From Xanthoparmelia taractica (taxonomy: Eukaryota > Ascomycota > Lecanoromycetes > Lecanorales > Parmeliaceae), in contig JANQBS010000335.1 of the NCBI GenBank assembly GCA_033085395.1, positions 1-38,648 on the forward strand: a stretch of 38,648 bases of DNA. The letters are read 5' to 3'. Made by a program: the position numbers and the translations under genes. The stretch's first letter is position 1. The number at the start of each line of letters is the position of its first letter. Positions 1-9,736 of this stretch are shown piece by piece. The notes beneath the pieces are model-generated. The model saw only the letters and a program-made list of their open reading frames with translations, searched no databases and was not told the origin of the DNA.

Positions 1-171
1 GTCAAATGGTTTTAGGTCGATTTTTAGTAGCCTGGAGATGGTTTTAACTTAAAGCGATTTGACTCTAGTAGATAGGAATATTATTAGGGCTAGCCCTAAT
101 AGAATTCACTCTAAAGTACTCTTTTCTAGAATTAGATTCAAAGAATCTTTGAAAGAGAACGTTGAATTTTT

Positions 172-455
172 ATGAATCGTTTTTGGAGTTCTTTTTTCGT
201 TGATCTCTTTTACGAGGGTTTTCCCAATCATGAATATCTTTTAGATATTCTTGAATTGAAACTCTAGAACGAGCGATAAAAGAATAATAAGAACACGCTA
301 GTCCATTAGAATAGATAGCTAATTTAGGGATTAAATAAGTATTATTAAATGTTTCAAGAAAGCTTTGAATCTTAGCTTCGATCTCTGATTCAGTCTTGAG
401 TAGATCGTCAATATGAGATATATCAAGCTCGATTTGACGTCGAATTCTAGGTTTT
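172..455 (-). pseudogene. minus-strand coding relic of unknown family
   Basis: On the minus strand the frame beginning near 455 is open for about 94 codons before a TAA at about 174-172, unusual in a block where stops are dense. The predicted stretch is rich in charged residues (for example HDWENPRKRDQRKK near its end) and continues in frame past the stop for another 35 codons. It has no initiator methionine. I do not recognise the family. It is probably part of a transposon gene, less damaged than its surroundings. Confidence 0.35.
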
Positions 456-825
456 AATTAATGGGGTGTATTAGAGAAATATATATTAATTCGAGAAGGA
501 ATTAGAGCGAATTTACACTCTTTGTAGATTAATAGACCAGTCTCTAAATGAACGATGACGTAATCCATTTAGAGTGAAAGAGAATATTCGATATAGTGGG
601 TTAGATCATATCGAATATAGATATATTGATTGTTGAAGAATTATTAAGCAAGAAAGATATCGTTCGAGAAATTTGATATGTGCGGGCACTAGGCGTTAAA
701 CGCGGCTAATTCGTTAGTCGTAGATCATGAAATTCGAATTTTATAAGATAAATCGGACTTAGCGAGTCTTATTAAAATTTTTAAGATATCGCGACGAACT
801 CTAAGTCTTAAGAATTCAATCTAAT

Positions 826-2398
826 ACTAACTAGCTTAATTGAAGTCCGATCTAGGAAATTTAAAAATCATAGTGCTAATAGAAAAGCAAATAATTAACT
901 TTTTTTTATAAATTTAGATTATATTAAATATCTATGTATCTATATTTAATTCGTAATTAACTCTAAGTCTTAGAATTTCAATCTAATACTAACTTGCTTG
1001 AATTAAGCCCGATTAAGAAAATTCAATATTTACTAAATTAATATTGATCGAAATAACCCTCTTTTTTTTGTAGATTTATATCATATTTAATATATAGCCC
1101 GAGGAATAGAATAGGGAATCGCGCCAAGACCTCTTCGGGAGTTATCGCTCCCTAATCTTAACACGATTTTTAAATTTATTTTTATAATTATTTTCTATAT
1201 AAGTTTCTATCAAATCTTAATAAGCAATAGCGCGTTTTATTGAATCTAGCGAGTCGTTTAAAACGCACTCTTTAGATTTTTTTTTATACTTATTTAGACT
1301 TAAAATTATTTAACTCTAATAGATATAATTTAGTCTAATACTAACTAGCTTAATCCTAGTTCAATTTGAGTAATTAAAACATTTCTAAGTTAATAAGAAA
1401 GTAAATAATAATCTTTTTTTTAAAGATCTAGATTATACTTAATATTTATTGATCTAAATCTTATTCGGAAATTATTTAATTTATCTATATATCTCTAGAT
1501 TTCGGTCTAATAATAAGTAGCTTAATTCTAGTTCTATTTAAAAAATTCTAAAACCCTACTACTAAAAATAATCTAAATAACTATCTTTTTTTTCTAGATC
1601 TATATTATATTTAATATATAGCCCGAGGAATAGAATAGAAATTCGTGCCAAGACCTCTTCGGGAGTACCCGCATCCTAGTCTTGGCACGTTTTTTAACTT
1701 TATTTTAATAATTTACTACTCAATATTCTCTTAACGAATCTTAGTTAGCAATAGCGCGCTGAATAGCGCTAAGCGAGCTCTATAAAATATACTCTTTAGA
1801 ATTTTTTTTTTGATAGGATTTTAATCTAAAAACATTTGAATTTAGAACTAAGATATTTTTAGATCGATTTTTTAGTAGCATGTAAATGTTTTTAGATTAA
1901 AAACATTTGACTCTAGTAGATAGATTCGAGCCAAGACCTCTTCGGGAGTACCCGCACCCTGGTCTTGGCACGTTTTTTGAATTTATTTCAATTATTTATT
2001 TCTCTATATTCTATTTACTAATCTTAGCTAACATAATATTAAAATTTAGCGTCAAACGAGTTCTTTAATATATACTATTTAATGTTTTTTTTTTATTAAT
2101 TAATATTTAAATCTAGCTGAATTTAATAATTAGCTAATTTTAAGTCGTAGTCGAGAGTTGATTTTAACTCAAAATTAGCTATCTACTAACTAGAATTCAC
2201 TCTAATACTAACTAGCTTAATTCTAAATTATATTAAGAAAATTTAAAATCTTAAAGATACGAAAAAGGCAAATAATTAACTTTTTTTTATAGATTTAGAT
2301 TATATTAAGTATCTATATATCTAAATTTTAAATCGCGACTATCTCTAAGTCTATAGAATTCACCCTAATACTAATATACTTAATTCTAGTCCGATTTA
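826..2398 (+). repeat. recurrent CTAATACTAACTAGCTTAAT unit
   Basis: Near-copies start at about 826, 983, 1335, 1507, 2202 and 2370, often after a GAATTCA-like hexamer. Spacing is irregular (about 155-700 nt). They alternate with the hairpin units, so the array is composite rather than a simple monomer satellite. The TACTAAC core resembles an intron branch point, but there is no gene context, so I give that no meaning. Confidence 0.6.
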
Positions 2399-2547
2399 TA
2401 TAATTTGAAATTCATAGTGTTTATAATAAACTAAATAACTATCTTTTTTTATAGATCTATATTATATTAAATATATAGCCTAAGGAATAGAATGGGGATT
2501 CGCGTCAAGATCTCTTCGGGAGTACTCGCACCCTGGTCTTGGCACGT
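1091..2547 (+). repeat. four dispersed hairpin units
   Basis: Copies lie at about 1091-1165, 1616-1690, 1926-1972 and 2474-2547. The core reads CCAAGACCTCTTCGGGAG, then a short GC-rich loop, then GGTCTTGGCACG. In the best copies GTGCCAAGACC pairs with GGTCTTGGCAC, an 11-bp stem. Three copies are preceded by ATATAGCCCGAGGAATAGAAT or a decayed version, and all are followed by a poly-T run. The cores keep CpA dinucleotides that the surrounding DNA has mostly lost. Function unknown. Confidence 0.7.
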
Positions 2548-3547
2548 ATTTTGAATTTATTTCAACAATTTATTTCGAAATAACTATATATTCGATCTTA
2601 GTCAGCAATAGCGCAATTTGAAGCCCAAATCGAGAGCTATAAGACGTACTCTTTAACTTTTTTTTTTTAGTGAATTCCGATTCAAAGTGATTTAAATTTA
2701 GTTTTAGATCACTTTGGGTTCGAATTTTAGTAGTCTGCTTATCACTTTGGATTCAAAGAGATCTAACTCTACTTGATAGGCGTTCAGCTAGTTTTAGATC
2801 GATTTTTTAGTAGCGTGTAGCTAGTTTTAGATTAAAACTAGCTAACTCTACTAGATAGAATAATAAAAAATCTTAAAGAACGTATAAAGTTGAATTAGAC
2901 TTAGTATTAGATGTTACTAATAATAAAGAAGATACTATTACTTATATTACTTAGAAAGCTATAAATAAGTTAAACTCTTGTGAATTGCTAATATTAGCGC
3001 GTTATCTTATATAATTAATAAATTTAACTTTTTAGTAATTCTTTTATTTGAATAAAGAGACGTATTATTAAGATTAGAGGGAGAATATTACATATAGATT
3101 ATACGAAAATAAATATTCTACGAAGTCGATTAGAAAGAGTAATATCTATTTAGCGAGTATATTATATATCTAAACTCGATATTAATCTACTATTATATAG
3201 AAGATTATATATATTAAGTTTAATAGATAGATTTAATATTAATTTAATTTATCTTTAAGTAGATAACGTAAATCTCTTAAAAACAAATTATAAGAAAGAA
3301 GTATATCTACTCTCTTGAATATTAAGTTAATTTCCTAATAAATTAATATAACGAGATTAAATATAATAGCGAATTCTCGAGTTAATATAAGCAAATATTA
3401 AATAGTCTACGTCTATTAATTAAGTCTTAATTAATAACGCTAATAATCGAGAAAATAGTTAAGAAATTATTATAATTAATCTCGAAGTAGAAGTTTAATT
3501 AGAGAAAGAGATTTGATTAATATAGTTAGCGAAGAATTACTTTCTAA

Positions 3548-4132
3548 TAAATAGACGATTTGCTTATCTTAAGATTAATATTATTATTAGACTTTATAAG
3601 ATTACTATTTATTAGTCTATATATCGATCTAAGTATAGAGATCTTTATAAAATATACGTAATTAAAAAGATAATAAAGAAGATTACTCGTATAGTAACTT
3701 TAAGAAAGAATAAGATTCTAAATCTAATTTCAATTAATGCATATAGCTCGTTTTCAAAGAGTCTTATTAATAATATTACGTTTTTAATAATTATCGATAA
3801 TTATTTTAAAAAGTATTAAAGAATTTATTTAAAGAATAGAAAGTCGATCTTAGCGAAGTTAAATATATAAAAGATTAGTATAAAACTTTAAATTAAAAAG
3901 AAATTAAAGATAATTAAACTTAATAACGCGTTAGAACTTCTAATAATCGTTAAACTATATATAAAGAAATATAAACTAACTCTTTAAGAAACGAAATTAT
4001 ACACGTTATATTAAAATAGCGTCGTCGAGAGATCTATTCGAATAACTAAGACGAATATATATATAATATCTTATAACTTTTAGCTATCGATTAAATTTTA
4101 AGACGAAGTAATAATAATCGATATATTTAAGA
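3548..4132 (+). pseudogene. Copia pre-integrase/integrase relic
   Basis: One reading frame starts with RRFAYL, matching the HRRFxHLG-type GAG-pre-integrase motif, and passes a stretch where two zinc-site cysteines look replaced by tyrosine. It then shows ISINAYSSFSKSL and FLIIIDNYFKKY, corresponding to the first integrase Asp regions. Further on come LNNALEL and NSVVERSIRITKTN, matching the LDNAxEL and QNGVxERSxRT motifs of Copia integrases. Several in-frame TAA/TAG codons break it, so it is non-functional. It stops where the nested element begins. Confidence 0.8.
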
Positions 4133-4534
4133 AACTATACTTTAGTTAATTTAATTATTAATACGAGTCGGAAAGGTCTAGTATATTTAGTGGAATATTT
4201 TATATTATATCGTATCTATTAGGCTGTACGAAGTCGTACGAGTATTAGTGTGAGGTTTCGAATACGTCGTATAAGCTTCATATAAGCAAATAGAATACGT
4301 CTTCTATAAAGCGCGGCACTCGAACTTATAAGTTATATTTTTAACTTTATAATACAATTAAAAAGCGTTCTTATAGTATTATATTATATTATAAAAGAGT
4401 ATTATAAAGGGGGTTATATTAGATCACTTATAAAGATATAAGATAGGAAATTACTAATATTATGAAATGGTCTTAGAAATTTCTAGTATATGTAGAGGTA
4501 TTTTATAATATAGATTATTTTTTATATTAGCTGG

Positions 4535-4785
4535 CGAATAAGATAAGAAAATTTTAGGTTGGGATTTAATCTAATGATCTCTAACCTCTTCTTTTCGCGA
4601 GTAATAAGAGAGATCGCGATAATATATATAAAGGGGGTACGTTTTTCTAGATTGGTTATTAAGACTATTTATAAGTTAACGAAAGCTTTTCTTTATTATA
4701 TATTCGAAGATATTAATCTTTATATTATTTATACGAAGCGTGTAACTTTAATAACTAAGAATATATAACTATAAAGAATAATCAT
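4535..4785 (+). pseudogene. histone H3-fold-like coding relic inside the transposon
   Basis: A frame open from 4547 to 4765 (72 codons between stops, no ATG at its head) translates with clear resemblance to the core of histone H3. LFFSRVIREIA corresponds to the LPFQRLVREIA segment of helix alpha-N and alpha-1. KGVRF corresponds to KTDLRF. AFLYYIFEDINL and TKRVTLITKNI correspond to AYLVGLFEDTNL and AKRVTIMPKDI of helices alpha-2 and alpha-3. The order and spacing follow H3 throughout, but identity outside these anchors is low, so it is not a recent copy of the canonical gene. A TAA falls right after KNI, where H3 has Gln, as RIP of CAA would give, and upstream another TAA interrupts the frame. 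Resemblance to H3 is seen; the role in the element is unknown. Confidence 0.65.
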
Positions 4786-4996
4786 AAATTCTTTTTATAA
4801 TGCGAAGGGAGGAGAGGAGAATTTACTATCGTAGAATAGATAGTAGATTACTATTATAATTAGCGTGCTAGTAATTCTTCTAATAATTAAATAAATTAAA
4901 TATATTAATAATAATAAAAATAACTCGCTAAGTCTTAGATAATTACAAAGATCTTTCGCAATAGAATATTAAATGCGATAGCGAGCTTAGCTAAAT

Positions 4997-5097
4997 AACG
5001 TGATAATAAAGTAAAGTAATAGCTAGAATAATAACTAGAATACTTAATAACGTAATAATAAAGTGAAGTGATAACTAGAATAATAATTAGAATACGT
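4997..5097 (+). repeat. 51-nt tandem duplication
   Basis: Two consecutive near-identical units start at about 4997 and 5048 with TAACGTGATAATAAAG and TAACGTAATAATAAAG, and end in CTAGAATA(C). Differences are mainly C/T and G/A, as RIP leaves. It lies downstream of the H3-like relic inside the nested element. No coding role seen. Confidence 0.6.
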
Positions 5098-5457
5098 TCG
5101 CATGATTCTATATAGAGTAATAACTTCTATATATAGTATATTTCCTATACCCCTATATATAACATGGAATACCTCTGTATATATTAGAAATTTCCCAGAC
5201 TATTTCATAATACCAGTACGTCTCCCAGACTATCTTATAAAAATTAAATAATATAATCTTAATATTATACTATATTATGATATAATATCGACACTTCATA
5301 TTTTAGATTATTTTAGATCTTTTTAACTCGTAATTATTAACGAAAAGATAATTAATTCGAAGTAGATATATATTAAAAAACTTTTATTAATTAATTATAT
5401 TAGAGTATAGAATTATAAATATATTATCTACGTTAATTTAAATTCTTATTTAATATC

Positions 5458-6152
5458 AAGACGACTATTACTAGATTATAAGATCAAAAGCTTCGGGGGT
5501 ATATAGCGCTTTATGCGCGAAATGTCTCTATTAGACCCTATAAGCCTTATAATTTCTCATAACTATTTTCTCTCTATAAGGTCACGTTCTCGTGAACTCG
5601 AGAATAATAGATTATAAAAGAACTAATTAAAGGGGGAACGATCTCTAATTAGCGAATTCGTATCGAAATCGATTAATTAACGTAATACGTTATCGTATCT
5701 AGAGGTCCCTATAAAATATAAGCGATTATACGTTTCTATAATAAGAGTGTGTGGGATCACGTTACTATAACCCTGAAATTAGCGCAATGCGCTACTATCG
5801 CACTATATGCGATATCGTCTTAGAGGTTCTCTATCGGGATATATACGGGATACGTCTTTTTAGGTACGCGGAATATCGAAGTAGAATTATTTCGATTCAG
5901 AAGAATACCCGAAAATCAAGTTTCTAGAAAAAGTCTAAGCTCTTGAAAGTTCTCGAATCCTCGTAATTAAAATTAGCGAATTACCCTCACAGTGAAGTTC
6001 TCGAGAATTAGCTAGGCTCTTAAAAATCAGCGCGATATAATTATTAAGACGACTATCACTGGGTTATAAGGTTAAAAGCTTCGGGGGTATATCGCGCTTA
6101 ATGCGCGAAATGTCTCTATTAGGCTCTATAAGTCTTACAACTTCTTATATTT
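5458..6152 (+). repeat. pair of about 105-nt direct repeats
   Basis: Two copies at about 5458-5562 and 6047-6152 share AAGACGACTAT, then AAAGCTTCGGGGGTATAT and GCGCGAAATGTCTCTATTAG. They are about 590 nt apart. They could be LTR-like ends of another small element, or an internal duplication of the nested transposon. The spacing and lack of TG...CA ends do not settle it. Confidence 0.55.
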
Positions 6153-6286
6153 AATTTATACTAGAAGAGATAAGCTAATATTAAAAGAAAGAGAGACTAT
6201 CTTAATAAGATTTAACTTTAAAATAACGAAGTAATATCGTATCTATACTTTAGACTTAAAAAGATATATTAAGTTATTAATTATTA

Positions 6287-6557
6287 CGGGTCGGAAAGAT
6301 ATGGTATATTTAATGATATGGGGCTAGTTTTTCGAATATCATATCGAAAGATATAAGATATCCCATACTCTTATTGAGTTTTTAATAAATATATTACTTA
6401 ATATTTTTTTATAAACTAAAAATACGTAAAAAGCTTAAGCGAAGGCTTATATAATTATAAATTCTATAAATAGATTAAAAAGATATAATTTTTTAAAAAA
6501 AGTTGAAAAAAAGTTGAAAACGACTATGTTTAATAGATATCACACCTTTTCGACTCG
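6287..6557. mobile_element. 271-bp MITE-like unit with TIRs and TA flanks
   Basis: The left end CGGGTCGGAAAG and the right end CTTTTCGACTCG are inverted complements. The homology continues inward (TATGGTATATTTAATG against ATGTTTAATAGATATCACA). TA lies immediately outside each end (6285-6286 and 6558-6559). Its left 90 bp match the element at 38556-38648 closely, including a second internal inverted repeat around ATATCATATCGAAAGATAT. It has no coding capacity. It shares its right end with the larger nested element. Confidence 0.6.
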
Positions 6558-6756
6558 TATTTAGACTATTAAGAATAAAATTTATAATTAAAAGAAAATA
6601 ATATATAGATTACTAAAGTCTTATCTAATAATGCTAATATAGTAACTTATAAATAAGTATTTAATATTATATACAATAAGAATAATATTATTTAGAAGTT
6701 TAAGATAAGACTAATAATTAAAGAATTCTTATAAATTTATAAGATTAACTATAATA

Positions 6757-7998
6757 AAACTTTCGCTTTTATTCTTGAAATAAGTATTATACGAATTATA
6801 TTAACTTTAATAACTAATAAGAACTTAGAGTTAGAATAGATTAATATTAATAACGTCTTTACTAAGTCTTAACTCCGGTACTTAATTAAAATATATATAT
6901 TCTCGAGAGTTAATATAGACGAAGATCGATATTTAAGATTACTTTAAAGTCTATATAATTTTAAGTAAGTAATTTATAATTAATACTTTACGTATAATAA
7001 AGAATTAATTAAATTAAGCTTCGTCTCGTCGAAATTAAATCTATATTTATATATTTATAGAAGAAGATAGCTAATTATACTAATTTATATTAATAATATC
7101 TCTATTATCTCGTCGTTTAAAGATTAAATTTAATAATTTAATAATTAATTTATTAAGAAATTTAAGATAAAAATTAAAAGAGATCGTTTAAATAGAATTA
7201 TTAGAATTAATTAAATTATTTATATTAAAAGCGTGTTAAAGAAATTTAATATAAAGAAAGATAAATATTATAAGACGAAAATTTTTATAAATAATTATAA
7301 TGCTATTAATTTAATTACTTTAGAGAAAAAACGAATCGATCGCGAGAACTACGTAAGAGTTATAGATAAATTAATATATATATAATTTAATTATTCGTTA
7401 TAACTAGAGAGTAAAGACTTTACTAAGATATATACGATCTAATTCTAATATATTACTCACATATAGAAAAAATAATTACGAGTTAATATAATTAATTAAT
7501 TACTTTAATATAGATTATATCGTAGATAAAAGTCGAAGATTTATAATTAATTAAGTTTTAATACTAAGAAGGAATTTAATTTTATAGATAAGTTAAAAAT
7601 AGCGATCTATATTTACTTTAATTATAAAAGTTAAGTATATAACTCTATTAGAGTACTTTAGATAGATCGTTTATTTAATTAGCTTATTTATAAAATATAA
7701 GTATTTTAAAATTATTAATTTAATACGTTAATAGATAAGTATTTAAATCTTAATTAATTCGAAAGTAATAATAAAATTAAAAAATAATAATAATAAGATT
7801 ATTATATTAATTTAGAATCGTTAAGTTAATAAACGATTAAAATATATAGATATAATTTATTATTACGTTAGAGAGCTTTAGAAGTATAGAAAGAATAATA
7901 TAAACTACGTTTTAATTAATAAGATAATTATTAATAAACTTATTAAGTCGCTAATTAAATAGAAGTTTAATAATTTTCTTAAATTTATAGATATACGA
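6757..7998 (+). pseudogene. Copia reverse transcriptase / RNase H relic
   Basis: The frame resumes after the nested insertion. It shows a match to the RT core (FAFILEISIIRI, then LELE and ININNVFT where a D-V-N-x-A-F motif is expected). The YVDD active site survives as YINN at 7086-7097, both Asp codons having become Asn by G-to-A change. After it come KRDRLNRIIRI and DRENYVRVIDKLIYI, as in the Copia RNase H connection. Near 7840-7990 there is the terminal RNase H region, with KYIDIIYYYVREL matching the T/KHIDIxYHFVRE motif. Many stops; inactive. Confidence 0.82.
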
Positions 7999-8305
7999 AT
8001 AATTCGCTAGAAAGAGTAAAATCTATACTATACTCGTCTTTAGAAGTCTTAATAATTTAACTCGTTTAAAAATATAATTAAACTTATTAATAGAAGTTCT
8101 ATATAAATATTCTAATTAAGTTAATTAAAATATTTTTATATCGCGTCGACTTAAGAATTAATATTTTATTATAAAAGTTATTAGAACTTTTAGAATAATA
8201 TTAGAAGTTATCTAATATCTAATTAAATCTTCGATATAGTCGATATATAATTTAATTAAGTGTGGTAACTATAATAATAGTAGATAGAATCTAATTGAGA
8301 GAGGG

Positions 8306-8437
8306 TGTTGAAAATAGAGGTATTCAACCTTATCGCACTAGTGGGCTTGGCACTAGATATTTTCTCTCCAGTAGTTCCTAGCTAGGTTGACACTCTAGAG
8401 TACTCAATCAAGTCGTTCTAGGCCTAGTTATTCAACA
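8306..8437 (+). repeat. 3' long terminal repeat of the Copia element (132 bp)
   Basis: The sequence begins TGTTGAA and ends TTCAACA, the short inverted TG...CA ends of an LTR. It directly follows the polypurine tract GAGAGAGGG. It lies about 310 bp after the last recognisable RNase H motif, as expected for a 3' LTR. It is much less AT-rich than the internal region, so RIP damage falls off within or just before it. No 5' partner was seen. Confidence 0.75.
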
Positions 8438-8987
8438 TTTAAGATATAGCAAACCATGCCGTGTGCTTAGGGTTAGGGTTATAGCCTGTACAAAGCCAAG
8501 TCTACCAGCACGGGCAGAGCTCTTCTTGTTGACTTGGATCCGTGCTCGCATGTCTGCTAACAGTAGTCTGTCAGTGAGTGTGTGGATATCCAAGGGCCGT
8601 ACAATAGCATGGACGTAGAGATGAGCGACTGGGGACATATGTTGTGCGACGCTGCTAGTAAACTACCGATACGTTGTAGTCCACGCGATGTTCAACTCAC
8701 ATGGAATTTGCAGAAACGCATCATTCGGCAAGAGAATCCTATAGGTTCAAAACGATCGGCGACCTTCTTGGAGGAAATACATCGATAAGCCTCGACATTC
8801 AAGTGGTATGGTTGATTGTAGCCGTTTTCCGAACAGGCGCTCCGATACCCGCAATCCTTTACCTCATCGTTATATCATGAAGCATGCGATATCCGAATCT
8901 TTTGGACAAGTACGCTCTCACCGTCGACTCTTTGTTTTTCTTGGAATGACAAGGGATATCCAACTACCTAGAGCAATCATTTTTGAG
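8438..8987. other. gene-free spacer upstream of the effector-like gene
   Basis: This is the first moderate-GC sequence after the LTR and acts as the upstream region of the effector-like gene. Short open frames on both strands overlap each other, look like chance frames, and resemble no family. I see no clear TATA box. Confidence 0.5.
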
Positions 8988-9736
8988 ATGCCGAATCGTT
9001 TGCCGGCCAAGATACATGTGCTCCTAGCACTGTACCTGGCTTTCACCTGCTATGCTCTTGCTAGACCTCATCTGAATCAGATGACTGATGTGCCGTCTGG
9101 CAACGTCAACACAGTAGATGCAATTATTCCACATTGTAAGGTGCGTCTCGGTCTGGCGCTTCCTCCTACTTATCATAGCCCTATACAGGTTTCATCCCTA
9201 GTTCTCAACAACTGTTTCGCCCCACTAATCACGCGGACTGCAAGAACGCACTTCGCAACCTGGTCCAACAGCCCGGCTTCCAAAACCAGTACCGCTTCAG
9301 TAGGAATCCTAGACGGGGCGTTCAGGTACCGAGAGGATGGCGCGCTGGAAGTTGCGTCATTATGCTTAGCTGCGAGAACGATTTCGACGCCGATGTTTTT
9401 AGCTATAAGGATGTGTTGAAGAAGGCGAAGTTTCTTGTTGGCCAGGTAAGTACATATCATTAATCTTCTAACCCTCCTAAACAGAACACTTGAGCCTTGA
9501 AAATCTTTTTGCTGCGGTTAGGGTAGCAGTAGGTTGACTTTTGGGAACTCAAGTGCGTCGAGAGAATGGAAGGAGAAGGAGAACTGCCATTCGGCGGAGT
9601 GGATAAGATTGGAACTGTGGGGTCGTTCTATGTGTCTGTGCATGGGCATCCAGAAAACCCTCAGGGAGCCCAGTCCTTAGAGTTGACAAATGTTACCTTG
9701 GACGCTCGATCGGACATGCTGTTTGAAAGGGAATGA
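8988..9736 (+). CDS. secreted cysteine-containing effector-like protein (202 aa)
   Basis: Proposed exons are 8988-9135, 9189-9445 and 9533-9736. Intron 1 (53 nt, GTAAGG...CAG) interrupts a Cys codon; intron 2 is 87 nt (GTAAGT...TAG). The joined frame is open to the TGA at 9734. Residues 1-25 are a signal peptide: two basic residues, a hydrophobic VLLALYLAFTCYALA core, with cleavage likely before RPHL. The mature part has cysteines at 50, 67, 105, 111 and 143. The blocks WRAGSC, LKKAKFLVG, PFGGVDKIG and FYVSVHG follow a pattern I associate with small secreted ascomycete proteins of unknown function. It probably acts outside the cell. No enzyme motif is visible. The Met at 8988 is preferred over earlier in-frame Mets because it puts the hydrophobic core at the N terminus. 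It lies 550 bp from a RIP-degraded retrotransposon. The second acceptor is the least certain join. Confidence 0.72.

Larger units (their letters stand above)
8..2851 (+). repeat. TTTAGATCGATTTTTTAGTA module, four copies
   Basis: Copies at about 8-73, 1848-1922, 2699-2772 and 2781-2851 share a start near TTTAGATCGATTTTTTAGTA and an end near ACTCTACTAGATAG. The middle differs between copies, but each middle is itself a partial inverted repeat (for example AGCTAGTTTTAG with TTAAAACTAGCT near 2812-2836). The last two copies are adjacent. This gives constant ends around a variable, self-complementary centre. Confidence 0.6.
1..2870. repeat. AT-rich complex satellite block
   Basis: The stretch is extremely AT-rich and is built from several short modules that recur in different combinations: a hairpin unit, a TACTAACTAGCTTAAT-type unit, and a unit starting TTTAGATCGATTTTTTAGTA and ending near ACTCTACTAGATAG. 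Poly-T runs of 8-10 bases separate them. No gene-length open frame is present. Mutation towards TA dinucleotides fits RIP, a known process in Pezizomycotina. I infer a subtelomeric or pericentromeric type of repeat, or tandem copies of a non-autonomous element. The sequence does not say which. Confidence 0.75.
4164..6557 (+). mobile_element. nested TIR element(s) inserted into the Copia relic
   Basis: The Copia coding order is broken exactly here. The left end reads TA then CGAGTCGGAAAGG. The right end reads CACACCTTTTCGACTCG then TA. These are inverted complements allowing for RIP changes, and a TA on each side is the target duplication of Tc1/mariner/pogo-type DNA transposons. Within it lie the H3-like relic (4535-4785), a 51-nt tandem duplication and a 105-nt direct repeat pair. 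A second left end sits at 6287, so this may be one 2.4-kb element or a larger one with a smaller relative nested at its right end. I did not identify a transposase. Confidence 0.6.
2880..8437 (+). mobile_element. RIP-degraded Ty1/Copia retrotransposon, interrupted by a nested element
   Basis: Read on the plus strand, degraded protein domains appear in the Copia order: pre-integrase and integrase (about 3548-4132), a foreign insertion (about 4164-6557), then reverse transcriptase and RNase H (about 6757-7998). A purine tract GAGAGAGGG comes next at about 8297-8305, followed by a TG...CA long terminal repeat at 8306-8437. Stops lie where Gln or Trp codons would be expected, as RIP produces. The Copia rather than Gypsy assignment rests on integrase preceding reverse transcriptase. 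I could not find a 5' LTR. The left boundary is set only where the satellite modules end. Confidence 0.82.

Noticed and set aside
8..2851. CRISPR-like array
   Set aside because: Repeat units are long, irregularly spaced, AT-rich and diverged, without uniform spacers, in a eukaryotic context.
4559..4768. Reading the H3-like frame as an intact small gene
   Set aside because: No ATG starts the frame (it opens with TTG), and TAA codons fall where Gln is expected on both sides, so it is a relic.
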